Assembly: GCF_905171765.1 (NCBI RefSeq) | Contig: NC_053395.1 | Span: 184,902,156-184,966,155 of the forward strand | Direction: 5' to 3' | Origin: Bufo bufo | Lineage: Eukaryota; Chordata; Amphibia; Anura; Bufonidae | DNA: 64,000 nt | Shown: piece by piece, positions 34,239 to 45,475 of the stretch | Layout of the letters: each line of letters opens with the position of its first letter | Position numbering within the stretch: the first letter of the stretch is position 1 | Translations under genes and position numbers: made by a program | Notes under the pieces: model-generated | The model's input: the letters and a program-made list of their open reading frames with translations, nothing else | Database searches by the model: none | What the model was told of the DNA's origin: nothing

Positions 34239-34361
34239 ATATGTGGATGTCATAGAACAAGCAGTTGTGAGCGGTGACCCAGTTCTGATTGAAAATTTGG
34301 AAGAATCTATGGACCCAGTGCTCGACCCATTACTTGGGAGACATACACTTAAAAGAGGAAG
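34239..34361 (+). CDS. Dynein heavy chain exon: AAA5 middle
   Basis: The acceptor ctctacag ends at 34238 and the donor gtaata starts at 34362. The exon is 123 bp. The first base completes a Gly codon and the last two bases begin an Arg codon. The peptide contains [20 protein letters not shown] followed by [14 protein letters not shown] and HTLKRG. The LIENLEES...[10 protein letters not shown] block is diagnostic for dynein AAA5. The frame is intact. The following intron is 22.3 kb and holds most of the mobile DNA of the window. Confidence 0.95.
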
Positions 34362-34552
34362 GTAATAATTATTTCCCTACAACCACAATGTGTGATTTGA
34401 TGTGCGTGTTTCCGTAAATTTGCATTTTTCAGCGGCAGTTGTCTTACAGTGATACCTATGAAAGGAGACATTTTCAGATACGTATGAAGCAGTTTAGCCA
34501 CAGCAAATGGACCATAGCTAAACGGCATCTGCTTCATTCTTGTGGACATCCC

Positions 34553-35030
34553 TTAAATGGGTTATGCCATGGTAGATGAAAAAAAACTTAAAATCAGACA
34601 TCATATATTACTTGACAATACCTTTCTAACAAAGATAGAACCAGCACTGTACCTCACATGAATCCAAAGATCTCCACATTAACTGTTTCAAGGGCTCTGC
34701 TAGATTCTCTTCAGCCTAGCAGCAGAGGGGGTGTGTCCATTCTATTGCACCGCTCTCTCTCTCTCTCCCTCTGTAACTGCCACAGCTTCTAACAGAACAC
34801 ATGGCTGGTGGCAGTTGAAGATTTAAACTGAGCACGTTCAACCAGCTCAGTGAGACGGACAAAAAATAAGAAAAGAAAAAAAAACATCAGGTGGCGCTAT
34901 ACAGATATATTTTATTGAATAGCTCACTGTCTATTCAAAATTTTTCATTGGATGCAATTGCAAAAGTATTCAGATCCAGGTGCTGGTTTGAAAAATGTAA
35001 AATGTAGCTTTGTGACAAATTCCTTTAACA
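34553..35030. mobile_element. Interspersed repeat family X, copy 1
   Basis: It shares several blocks with 38065-38423: aaaatcagacat...atat, acctttctaacaaagatag, gtgtccattctattg and caggtggcgctatacagata followed by attttattgaatagctca. Left end ttaaatgggttatgcc. A short (ct)n run lies at 34750-34768. Non-coding. Sharing of long blocks with a second copy proves it is an interspersed repeat. Confidence 0.7.
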
Positions 35031-35138
35031 GTGTCGGGATGGATAGCAAGCGAATGCAAGAATAAGAGGAAAGAGACAACTCACCAATGTCTGTTAAAGG
35101 TGCCACGCACTGAATTCTTTGTCTGCATGAATGGGCAA

Positions 35139-35348
35139 TAATACAATTGATCCAGCGTAAAGTAAAATCTAATTTATGGAAGAAATGTTAAAACATTTTC
35201 TCCTGTAAGAATCCTAGACCAACATGTTTCCGCCACATGGTCGTCTTACTTATGGTGACCACTCGTTGGTTCAGGAGTCTTACAGAAAATGTTTTAACAT
35301 TTCCTCCATAAATTGGATTTTACTTCCTGCTGGATCAATTCTATTATT
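35139..35348. mobile_element. Foldback element with degenerate hammerhead-like centre
   Basis: Arms 35139-35215 and 35272-35348 are near-perfect inverted copies (tgatccagcgtaaagtaaaa against its complement in the right arm). On the - strand the centre reads gacgaccatgtgg, then cggaaacatgttggtc. It has a GAAA followed by the palindrome acatgt, like a hammerhead stem III, but the CTGANGA box is damaged. Non-coding. Confidence 0.6.
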
Positions 35349-35626
35349 CCTAGATGGCAAGTGCAATTAAATTTATAGTGGGATTAATATAACTAAAACA
35401 TCTTAGAGAGAGAATGATGCATGTTGTTTAACATGTTGTTTTTGAAGATGAACTTACACATCTACCCAACAGGATACATCAACAGAGATACAGTAAATCA
35501 AACTCATTGTAAAAACACAGAACAGTACACTTGCGTTGTCTTGCTTGGTAAATTCACAACCAGTAGAGACATATGAGAAGATGGCCTTGAAGAATCCATG
35601 ATGTTGAAAACACAAAGAGGAGGAAC

Positions 35627-35796
35627 GGGGGATTTATCAAAAGTGGTGTAAAGAAAAGCTTTGCCTATAGCAACCAATCAGATTCCGCCTTTTATTTTCC
35701 GAAGCAGCTCTGAAAAATGAAAGGTGGAATCTGATTGCTTTGCGATGGACAACTAAGACAGTTTTAGTTTACACCAGTTTTGATAACTTTTCCCCA
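35627..35796. mobile_element. Palindromic MITE
   Basis: The ends (gggggatttatcaaaagtgg and, complemented, ggggaaaagttatcaaaact) are inverted. The centre carries the pair aaccaatcagattccgcctt and gaaaggtggaatctgattgc. The whole element is therefore one long imperfect hairpin of about 170 bp. Recognised as an extremely common anuran repeat. Confidence 0.72.
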
Positions 35797-35866
35797 TTGA
35801 TTCCAAAAACAAATGGGCCATGGCCATCACCATTATTTTTAGTTATAGTCAATGGTATATTACAAA

Positions 35867-37925
35867 CAGTGGTGTACACACAATCCATAGGGCCCCGGTG
35901 TGAAACTGATCCATGGGGCCCCCTCCCCATCACCCCCCTCCCCACTACCTCCCCTACCAGTGGTGTAACTATAGTGTTATGGGCCACAGTGCAAACTTTG
36001 GATTGGGCCCCCCCCCCCCCATTTTTATAAAGAAGCAGCAGATTTTCTTACTAAAGGCTTTTTCCGTGCAGCTAATCCGCTGCGTGACTGAGTGCCAAGC
36101 CCCATTCTGGACAGCAGAGACACAGGGCAGTAACATGATTGACTTTGATCCTTTTACTACAAAATCACGGTGACAACCTTATCTCACTGTGTTTTTGTAG
36201 TAAAAAGATCACAGAGAGGCACAGAGCATTATCAATCATGTTAAGGTTCCATGTCTCTGCTGTCCGGAACGGGGCAAGGCTCACTTTCATGCAGCGAATT
36301 ACCCGCACGGGATCCGCTCGTGTTAAAGAGCCCTAAGCCCAATGCATAGTTACACTCACCCAGTCCTAATAAAAACTGGTCCTACTTCATCCAGGGTGTC
36401 ACTGGCGTCGACGTGATGTCCACTGGATCCAGAACAAGGTCCCTGTGGTGAGAAAAAAAGAATAATCACATAAGGAGGGGATGGTGACTGCCCCTGTGAA
36501 ATCACCAGCAGAGGGCACTGTGCTGGCCTGTAAGACTGAGCCATGCCAATGTATAGCAGGATAATCTAGGACATTTCCCCTAAGTGCAACCACATAGTAC
36601 TAATGCCCACCTTGTGGCCCCTCACAGTAGTTATGCCCACCTTTGTTCCTGTCACAGTAGTTATGCCCAGATATGTGCCACCTCACAGTAGTTATGCCAA
36701 ATATGTGTCCCCTTACAGTAGTTATGCCCAGATATGTACCTCCCTCACAGTAGTAATGCCAGATTGTGTCCCCTCACAGTAGTAATGCCCAGTTATGTGC
36801 CCCCTCACAGTAGTAATGCCAAATATGTGCCCCCTCATAGTAGTAATGCCCAGATTATGTGCCCCTCACAGTAGTAATGCCAGATTATGTGCCCCTTGAC
36901 AGTATTTATGCCCAGTTATGTGCCCCCTCAAAGTAGATATGCCCAGATATGTGCCGCCTCAGAGCTGTTATGCCAGATTATGTGTCTCCTCACAGTAGTA
37001 ATTCCAGATTATGTGCCCCCTCACAGTAGTAATGCCAGATTATGTGCCACTCACAGTAGTAATGCCAGATTATGTGCCCCTCACAGTAGTTATGCCAGAT
37101 TATGTGCCCCTTCACAGTATTTATGCCCAGTTATGTGCCCCCTCAAAGTAGATATGGCCAGATATGTGCCCCCTCAGAGTGGTTATGCCAGATTATGTGC
37201 CCCTCACATTAGATATGTCCACATATGTGCCCCTCACAGTCGTTATGCCAGATTACGTGCCCCTCACAGTAGTTATGCCTTCATATGTGCCCCCCCTCAC
37301 AGTAGTTATGCCAGATTAGGCGCCCCTTCAAATTAGTTATGGTAGATTAGGTGCCCTCAGTAGAGATGCCCACTTTTGTGCCCCCTCACTCTAGTTTTGC
37401 CCATCAAACACCCCCCCCCTTGCCCCCAGTCTGCAGCGTTAGAAAAAAAAACCACATACTTACCTTCTTCCCTGATGACAGGCTCCCACACCCATCGCGC
37501 TGCTGGCTGTGCTGAAGGCAGATTCCCGGGCTTTCAGCTCTCCTCCCACAGCCAGCAGCGCGATGTGGGGCCAGCAAGGGGAGCTCCTGAGCTCTGAAGA
37601 TCAGTGAAGCAGGGAGCAGAGAGGTTTCCCTGCTTCACTATGGAAACGGAACTGCCTGGCCAGGTGTGTGTGTGTGAGTGCGCGCTCCCCCCCTCTTCCT
37701 TCACCCCCCATATTATACATGTAATGGAGGCATGGAGAGCTCTGATGGGGCCCGAAATTGCCACTGTACTTCATGCCAGGCCCCATCAGAGCGCTCCATT
37801 ACATGTGAGTACAGCGGGGCCCCTGCCAGCGGCCTGGGGAGGGGGGTCCACAGGCGGCCGGGTCCCCTGGAGTGCCGGGCCCGGTCGCAACTGCGACCCC
37901 TGTGACCCATGTATGTATGCCAGTG
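35867..37925. mobile_element. Non-autonomous hAT-like element with minisatellite
   Basis: It starts cagtggtgtacacaca and ends catgtatgtatgccagtg. A perfect 8-bp duplication attacaaa flanks it at 35859-35866 and 37926-37933, which is the hAT signature. A second end-like motif (cagtggtgtaactatag) lies inside at 35951. Inside come gggccccggtg-type subterminal motifs, a 30-33-bp minisatellite (36600-37390) and a GC-rich right part with inverted pieces (near 37480-37565 and 37725-37805). No coding sequence. Confidence 0.85.
36600..37390. repeat. Minisatellite, unit about 30-33 bp
   Basis: About 24 variable units of the form cacagtagttatgcccagat followed by atgtgcccccct. Because units are near 30-33 bp and free of stops in one frame, it makes a spurious long open frame (36887-37336). 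Internal to the hAT-like element. Confidence 0.9.
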
Positions 37926-37933
37926 ATTACAAA

Positions 37934-38690
37934 TAGTGATGAGCGAATCACTTTGTACAATTCTATTTGTCTCATCAACAAGAGTTCTTCACCTGCAATC
38001 CGCTGTCCCCAGTGATTGAAAGCTGATTGACAGAGCCAGACATCTCCCCCAGCCCTGACAATCTTAAAGGGGTTATCCCATAACTAATGTAAAATATGAA
38101 AATCAGACATTATATAGTCCATGGCAATCTCTTTCTAACAAAGCTAGAACCCGCCCTGTACTGCACATAGGTCCAGAAATATCCCCATTCATTGCTCTGT
38201 TAGATTTATATCAAGCTGACAGTTCAAGAGGAGTGTATTTTCTGCTGCAGCTCAGGGGCGTGTCCATTCTGCTGAGCATGTGCGGCCTTCTTAATGAGCC
38301 GGTCAAAGAAATAAGAAATGAAGTGGCGCTATACAGATACATTTTATTGAATAGCTCAGTGGCTATACAAAATTTGTAATTATATGCAATTGTAGAGTAT
38401 TTTTCGTGGGACAACCCCTTTAAGCCTGTGCTGCTGCTCCAAGAAAAGGCACACACAGAGGCTCTGCTTCCGGAGCGGGAACTGTGGATGCCAGAAGTGT
38501 AGTGGAGCATGAACAGTCACTGTTTCGGAAGCAGAGCCTTTGGCCGCTACTCACAGCAGTAGCGCAGGCGTGAGATTGTGAAGGCTGGGTGAGATCAGTG
38601 GAGCTTTAGTGGGAACAGCCCCTCGCAGGTCAGTAACTCTTGTTGATGAGACAAATTGCTTTGTGCAAATCAATTCACTCATCTCTAATT
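37934..38690. mobile_element. Element with inverted ends, interrupted by repeat X
   Basis: The left end (tagtgatgagcgaatcactt, then tttgtctcatcaacaagagt) is complemented at the right end (actcttgttgatgagacaaa, then caattcactcatctctaat). The two borders thus form terminal inverted repeats of about 55 bp. An insertion of family X sits at 38065-38423. Inner flanks contain agcagagcc and ggctctgcttccgg pieces that also pair. Confidence 0.7.
38065..38423. mobile_element. Interspersed repeat family X, copy 2 (nested)
   Basis: The ends ttaaaggggttatcccata and, complemented, ttaaaggggttgtcccacg are terminal inverted repeats. Internal blocks match 34553-35030. It is nested in the element at 37934-38690. 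Non-coding. Confidence 0.75.
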
Positions 38691-38814
38691 ACAATATGTT
38701 TGTATAAATAAGGTTTCTTCCATTTTTTTTAGCGTCCTGAACTATCAAAAGCAACAAAAAACAATATTATTATCGCTGATCTTTTTTGGACATTTTGTGG
38801 TCCGCACATGGCCG

Positions 38815-39066
38815 GCACTATGATAGAAATGCCTTTTCTTGTCCGTGGCTGCGGGCAAGAATAGGACATGTTCTATTGTTTTGCGGAGCCGCGGAACGGA
38901 AGTGCGGATGCGGACAGCACACTGTGTGCTATCCGCATCTTTTGCAGCCCCATTGAAAATGAATGGATCCGCACCCGTTCTGCAAAATTGCGGAACGGAT
39001 GCAGACCCATTTTGCAGATGTGTGAATGGACCCAGACTGGGGCTACACCTAGACGTTTTGTAGCAC
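38815..39066. repeat. Anuran-type GC-rich interspersed repeat
   Basis: Contains gcggaacggaagtgcggatg, gcggacagcacactgtgtgc and the inverted companion ttgcggaacggatgcagacc. The same vocabulary recurs at 61610-62175. Non-coding. The short frames on both strands are by-products of its palindromic motifs. Confidence 0.6.
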
Positions 39067-40596
39067 TTTTAATTGATTTTGAGTGACAACCGCAGTGCAC
39101 AAGATTGCATGCAAGTCAGTTTATTGTTTTGGACTACAGGTGTCACCCAATAGTTAAAAGCAATAGCTCCAACCTAAATGATCTACCTTTCTATAAAAGT
39201 ACAGCACACAGTTATGTAAATTCACTGCCAAATAAACCTCCTGAGCTCAGACCTTCCACAAATATTATCTCAAGAATCTTAACATACACATGGACTAATA
39301 ATGTGCTACCTATAAGCTGTGAGTCTTCTCATCCACCAGCATCTGCAACCTCTAATCACCGTAAATGTATTTTTATTCTAATTATATCATGTAAGATTCC
39401 ATCAAATGATGTTTGCAGCCTATACATGGTGTTTCTATTTCAAATAATCAGTACTTCTTCTCTGATTGGGGTCACTTCATTATTCCCAATGTCTAATTAT
39501 GCTTATCTATTATAACAATTTATTTTGATAGCACATTGCAGGTAACCCAGACAGACATCTCTTTAATTACCTGCTAAGGGAAGATACATGTATCTGTGTG
39601 ACAGTGACCTCGTGAGCATCGTATATTATTTTTTTTTCTGAATTTTCAAAATATTTGGCTTCCTTGCACAAATGCCCTATCAGACACCCCCAGTTCATAA
39701 CTGTAGCAGAGTCCTCCACATGCTGAGTATTGATCCAGCTGAATGCGCTTGCACAGTTCAACACTACTCTGAAAGGTATGTTTAATTTCTCACTCTCTTG
39801 GGGGTATTTGATTCAAGGAGTGATTTCATGGAGCGTTGTGACTCAGAAAATGACTACTACTTATAACACTTTGGTTGTCATTCTGAATTTCAATGACTGT
39901 TGACTTCAAAACAAACAGAGGTGACAGGAAAACTTACAGGAGCTGCGCTGTATACATAGTTCGTAGGAACAAAAAAAAATTGATTTATTGGGATGAAGAA
40001 AAGGTCCTCTATGGATCAATTGTAAATAATATATTATAGATTTACTTTGCTATTACTTAATATTATACAAATTGCTCTTTTCTGCACTTTGATAATTATA
40101 TGAATGTTTTTGTTTCCTGCTTTGCCCTGCCGACCCATCTACTGATACTCTACATATCTTCTTGTAAAAACCTGTAGTCTGAAGACTATTGATATAATGC
40201 AGGCTCCTAAGTATATCAGTTCTGATCATGAATTATCTGATGCAATTCCAAAATATAAGATGATATTGAGAGATGAAGGTGGAGTGTCACAGTTTTTAAT
40301 CACTTAATTTTACTCATTTTTTTTTTTTTTTCAATTGGTCTTTATTACAAGTTTCCAACAATTTTTGTTCTACAACCTTCAGTGTCTGTAGTGCATCTGC
40401 AGACTATCTTGCTTTCTGTTTTATAGAGAATCCACCAGGGAGCTGCTGTGATGGCTGTGTGTGAAGCCCTTATCTCTGAACTCCTCACAGCTCACAAATA
40501 CATCATTTCTTATTTTATTTGTATGTTCAATGACAATCTTTGTCGCTCCCCGTCTTTTGTGCTGTGTATAGGGTTCCCACCCCAATCACTAGTAAA
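39067..40596. other. Dynein intron, no recognised feature
   Basis: Mostly AT-rich. A T-run at 40317-40331 is followed by tcaattggtctttattacaa, possibly the tail of an old retroposed fragment on the - strand. Nothing else supported. Confidence 0.45.
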
Positions 40597-40598
40597 TA

Positions 40599-42177
40599 CA
40601 CTGCTCAAAAAAATAAAGGGAACACAAAAATAACACATCCTAGATCTGAATTAATTAAATATTCTTCTGAAATACTTTGTTCTTTACATAGTTGAATGTG
40701 CTGACACAAAATCACACAAAAATAAAAAAATGGAAATCACATTTTTCAACCCATGGAGGTCTGGATTTGGAGTCACACTCAAAATTAAAGTGGAAAAACA
40801 CACTACAGGCTGATCCAACTTTGATGTAATGTCCTTAAAACAAGTCAAAATGAGGCTCAGTAGTGTGTGTGGCCTCCACGTGCCTGTATGACCTCCCTAC
40901 AATGCCTGTGCATGCTCCTAATGAGGTGGCTGACGGTCTCCTGAGGGATCTCCTCCCAGACCTGGACTAAAGCATCTGCCAACTCCTGGACAGTCTGTGG
41001 TGCAACGTGACGTTGGTGGATAGAGCGAGACATGATGTCCCAGATGTGCTCAATTGGATTCAGGTCTGGGGAACGGGCGGGCCAGTCCATAGCATCAATG
41101 CCTTCGTCTTGCAGGAACTGCTGACACACTCCAGCCACATGAGGTTTAGCATTGTCTTGCATTGTCTTGCATTAGGAGGAACCCAGGGCCAACCGCACCA
41201 GCATATGGTCTCACAAGGGGTCTGAGGATCTCATCTCGGTACCTAATGGCAGTCAGGCTACCTCTGGCGAGCACATGGAGGGCTGTGCGGCCCTCCAAAG
41301 AAATGCCACCCCACACCATTACTGACCCAATGCCAAACCGGTTATGCTGGAGGATGTTGCAGGCAGCAGAACGTTCTCCACGGCGTCTCCAGACTCTGTC
41401 ATGTCTGTCACATGTGCTCAGTGTGAACCTGCTTTCATCTGTGAAGAGCACAGGGCGCCAGTGGCGAATTTGCCAATCTTGGTGTTCTCTGGCAAATGCT
41501 AAACGTCCTGCTGTAAGCACAACCCCCACTTGTGGTCGTCGGGCCCTCATATCACCCTCATGGAGTCTGTTTCTGACCGTTTGAGCAGACACATGCACAT
41601 TTGTGGCCTGCTGGAGGTAATTTTGCAGGGCTCTGGCAGTGCTCCTCCTGTTCCTCCTTGCACAAAGGCGGAGGTAGCGGTCCTGCTGCTGGGTTGTTGC
41701 CCTCCTACGGCCTCCTCCACATCTCCTGATGTACTGGCCTGTCTCCTGGTAGCGCCTCCATGCTCTGGACACTACGCTGACAGACACAGCAAACCTTCTT
41801 GCCACAGCTCGCATTGATGTGCCATCCTGGATAAGCTGCACTACCTGAGCCACTTGTGTGGGTTGTAGACTCCGTCTCATGCTACCACTAGAGTGAAAGC
41901 ACCGCCAGCATTCAAAAGTGACCAAAACATCAGCCAGGAAGCATAGAAACTGAGAAGTGGTCTGTGTTCACTACCTGCAGAACCACTCCTTTATTGGGGA
42001 TGTCTTGCTAATTGCCTATAATTTCCACCTGTTGTCTATCCCATTTGCACAACAGCATGTGAAATTGATTGTCACTCAGTGTTGCTTCCTAAGTGGACAG
42101 TTTGATTTCACAGAAGTGTGATTGACTTGGAGTTACATTGTGTTGTTTAAGTGTTCCCTTTATTTATTTGAGCAGTG
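40599..42177 (-). mobile_element. Tc1-like transposon, nearly intact
   Basis: The terminal repeats read cactgctcaaaaaaataaag on the left and, complemented, cactgctcaaataaataaag on the right, flanked by TA at 40597-40598 and 42178-42179. Total 1579 bp. The transposase lies on the - strand and is broken only by a 10-bp tandem duplication. It belongs to a different Tc1 family from the one at 10670-22774. It inserted into the tip of the left arm of the Penelope composite. Confidence 0.93.
40857..41925 (-). pseudogene. Tc1 transposase with single frameshift
   Basis: The N-terminal part (41925-41146) starts [11 protein letters not shown] more usual start would be the Met at about 41880 ([20 protein letters not shown]), opening the helix-turn-helix domain. 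The catalytic Asp residues lie in [10 protein letters not shown] near 41430 and LLMQDNA near 41160. Immediately after, attgtcttgc is duplicated (41152-41171) and shifts the frame. The rest (41162-40857) is open and contains DLNPIEHIWD with the catalytic Glu, giving a DD34E enzyme. Apart from this duplication I see no damage, so the insertion is young. Confidence 0.92.
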
Positions 42178-42249
42178 TATAAATCACAGCAGAGTTTTTC
42201 TTGATCAATTTGGCTTCTTTTATTATTCAGAAACATACGTCATGTGGCA

Positions 42250-42292
42250 GTGTGTGAACGTTTTCGGCTCACAGGCCTTCATCAGACACCGA
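42250..42292 (-). ncRNA. Hammerhead-like motif in left Penelope arm
   Basis: On the - strand: CTGATGA (42285-42279), stem II ggc-ctgtga-gcc, GAAA (42265-42262), palindromic stem III aacgtt, then C. A stem I of four pairs, gtgt with acac, borders the core. All core bases are present. Confidence 0.75.
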
Positions 42293-42782
42293 GGTACCAA
42301 GAAAAAATAAAATGAACATCATTTGTAAAAAAATAAAATAAAATATAATATGAATGTAGTGACTGATGCGGTACAGAAGGTTCAATCACACATATTAAAC
42401 TGAAACATCAACGATAGGAATATTTCTCCCGATTTTTTTGCAGGTAATGAGTCCAAGTTCCATAATTCATTATCGCAATTTGTGTCTGAGTTGTAACCTC
42501 ATCGTAAAGCTGCATCACAACCCGATGCAAATTCCAAAATGTAAAAGTATCCATCTATGTTAGGATGTCAAGGTGTATATACAGAGAGAATGGTAACTGT
42601 ACATAGTTAGTTGTATATAGTTAGAGTGATGATGATAGTCAATAATAATCAATATTAATCAATAGTGTTGATAAAATGGACCCATTATAATCATTGTATG
42701 TAACAAAACATAATGGACCCATTAAACTAAATGGAGGCCGTATTTATACTAACAAGAACTTACCTGTTCCCCAGTTAGGAAG

Positions 42783-43277
42783 TTATAGAAATGATGTAGT
42801 AGTACACCAAGGGTGAACGGCACTATTTTGTGCCTGGAGAAAAGTGGTGTGACAGGTAAGGGCTTGTGGTCCTCTTAAATAAGAAAAAAAGTTTATTCCC
42901 ATAAGGGGCGTGGTGTCGGATGTCCATCGGGAGCGCTGAATGGCGTGCGCTTCAAAGACCGGATGTTGGTCGAAATTTGAAGTGCATAGTGGCCGGAAGT
43001 GCGTTCCAGTGACAGGAAGTTGGCTTTGGTATGGGACGTAGCTGTAGTAGATAGCAATTTGGAGCGCATGGAGGCCAGAGATGTGTTCCATAGACAGGAA
43101 GTAACTATAGAGTAGGGAACAAAGAGGAGGGGCATAGCGAAACAGGGGCAGACAATGAGAAAACATGGAAAAAAATAGCAAGGGAAGGAATAGGTACAGA
43201 TAAATGAGATAATTACAGTGGGGAGAGAAAATGATAAAGGATACCCAAATGCGGCACCGGGTCCCAGTAGTGTTCAA
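42783..43277 (-). other. Open frame downstream of Penelope RT, left arm
   Basis: A 164-codon frame starting MNTTGTRCRIWVSFIIFSPH lies in sense orientation downstream of the GIY-YIG end of the Penelope copy. The right arm keeps the same frame (53785-54186) with a few substitutions and an earlier stop. No domain is recognised. It may be a chance open frame in the 3' region. Confidence 0.35.
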
Positions 43278-43500
43278 GGGGCCTGTAATGAAATTAGAAA
43301 TAAACTGTTAATGTCTATAAGAGTAAAATATCTAAATTGACAATATGACAGATCACTTGAGATGTCTTGAAGTTAAATGAAGGTTGCACAGATAATCACT
43401 CATCCTGCCATTGACTGTATTGTTCTTTATTTTGTGTATAACTGAAGTCAGACAAGATGGTAATCAAAAAAAGGGGGTCAGAGGAAAATGTGTATTTCAT

Positions 43501-43510
43501 ATTCCCTGTT
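43501..43510. repeat. Target-site duplication of the full-length Penelope element
   Basis: attccctgtt, repeated exactly at 51282-51291 on the other side of the inserted element. Confidence 0.88.
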
Positions 43511-45475
43511 CAGAGAAGTAAAGATAAAATCGGACCATTCTCGGTGGCGCTGGTGCAGTAAGGACTCGGTGCTCAGAAGGTACCAATAAAGGTAATCTTT
43601 TTATTAATAGTAAAGTAAGTCTACGCGTTTCGGGGGCAAAACATCCCCCTTCCTCAGGACAATAAATCTTATTACATTAAAAACACAATGTTTCCAGTTG
43701 TTTTTATCTACTTCGTTTGGGCGCAATGTGTGCAGATCACATGGGTGGAGAGAGGGGGCTGGGGGCGTGAGTGTTTTCCCTGTTGCTAGGATACCAGACA
43801 CTCCCCCAGTGTTCAGTGGCCAATCATATTGTTTTTCAGGTTGGCTTGTGACGTCCTGTGGGCGTGGTATGGGCGGTGATTATGCTCGTTTGTGCAGTGT
43901 CTGTATGGCCTTATTCTGGGGGCGGCATCTGGGTGACGCAGCAGGGGAACGCCCCTCTATGATGTCAGTGGGCCGGTATTGCAGTGCGGCATATCTATCA
44001 CATGCGGGGAGGAGTAATGCTCGGCTGACGTATTTGTCTCCAGCCTATCGCTGGTGTGAGTGGGCCGGTCGTTGGATGATGTCGTGGCTCCTAGGTCCTA
44101 GGTTGGTCTTTATTGGATCATGCTATAGCAGGCCAAGCCCATTTGATGACCTCAGTGGGTTGGTCTTTCAAAATGGTATCTGGATGCTATCGGGGGCGGT
44201 ATTTGCATGCGGTCATGTGATTCTTTGTCCGCCCACATAGTCAGGTGACTGCTGTGTGCTCCTACATCCACTGTCATCAGGTCTTTATCGGATCATGCTG
44301 TAGCAGGCCAAGCCCAGTTTGTGACCTCAGTGGGCTGGTCTTTGTGATGTGGTATCTGGATGCTATCAGGGGCGGTTTTTGTGTGCGGTCATGTGATTTT
44401 TTGTGTCCGCCCACATAATCAGGTGACTGCTATATGTTCCTGCATCCACTGTCATCGGAGGTAAACAGAGAATTTTTGTATACATATGAATATATATATA
44501 GATAAATAGATAAATCAATAATTAAATACATAGAAAAAAGTTAAAAAGGGGATTGAATTACTAGACAATTAACTAAAAGAGGCTAATGTAAAAAGACTTA
44601 AAAGGCTGATGTATGCATACTTATACCCACAGAAAACAACCTGAGTGTATGTGGGAAAGCGCAAACATTTACACTCAGCAGCATTGTAAAAAGGATTTTT
44701 CTAAAAACATTCATATGGATCGGTTAGGATCCGTATGTGTATAGATGCATACACACCCATTCGCATGGTGTACATATATATCTATATGCCCACACGTACA
44801 TATACACACACATACACACACATATATAAGGATGGGAGCCTAGTGTGATGGTGTTTCCTCCCTGTATAGTCATCTCTATCTCCTTAATATGATAATATTA
44901 TTGTTGTTTTGGTTTTAACAGCGTGTGGATACTTGGTACTATTTCTTTTGGGTCACAAAATGTTTTGGGGATTATAGAATGGTCTCACTTATCTCATTCA
45001 GACCGTATGGGGTCAGTGTATCTAATTGGTAGATCCAGTAGATCTCTCTCCTCTGGAGGCTGCTGAACCTATTGTAAGGGTTATCTGGGATGAAGTCTAT
45101 GGGTGTGATTTTGAATGTATGTTTGCTTTTTTCTGGTGTTGTGGCGCAGTGTCGTGAGATGCTGTGTTTGGGGCAGAGTTTCTGTATGTTGTGTCTGTGT
45201 TGGTTAAGTCTACAATGTAATTCTTGTGTTGTTCTCCCCACATATTGAAGTCCACATTTGCATTCTATGAGGTATATGACATAGCTACTTTTACAGTTTA
45301 GGTGATGTTTTATGGAGAAGGTGGCCCCATTTTTTGTTGAGCTGAAGCTCTTATTGTTGTGTGTGATTGTGTTACAGCAGAGGCACCGTTTTGTCCCACA
45401 TTTGAAACTGCCTACTGGCTCTTTTTTAGTTTCTATTGGTTTTTTTGTATTCTTTTTGCTGGGGGCTAGGGTATT
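43511..45475 (-). repeat. Pseudo-LTR, 3' copy
   Basis: Direct repeat of 49320-51284 with equal length. It includes the C-terminal GIY-YIG end of ORF2 (44972-45475), the 3' UTR and a hammerhead motif. It starts cagagaagtaaagataaaat. Confidence 0.93.
43612..43664 (-). ncRNA. Hammerhead-like motif in 3' pseudo-LTR
   Basis: On the - strand: CTGAGGA (43657-43651; the fifth core base is naturally variable), stem II aggggg/cccccg-type pairing with loop atgttttg, GAAA (43631-43628), then a palindromic acgcgt stem III followed by A. Stem I is short (gtc with gac, three pairs). Probably a functional-type Penelope hammerhead. Activity is not tested. Confidence 0.72.

Noticed and set aside
36887..37336. 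149-codon open frame with repeated motif, resembling a repeat protein
   Set aside because: It is produced by a minisatellite with units near 30-33 bp inside a transposon. There is no start context, no domain, and related frames exist in other phases.
36600..37390. Regularly spaced repeats that could recall a CRISPR array
   Set aside because: Units are contiguous and variable with no unique spacers, in a vertebrate-type genome and inside a hAT-like element. It is a minisatellite.
37604..37936. Several overlapping open frames on both strands
   Set aside because: They come from the GC-rich, partly palindromic right end of the hAT-like element. No homology is recognised.
43698..44240. 180-codon + strand open frame, present twice (also 49507-50049)
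   Set aside because: It is antisense to the Penelope element and duplicated only because it lies in the pseudo-LTR. No domain is recognisable.
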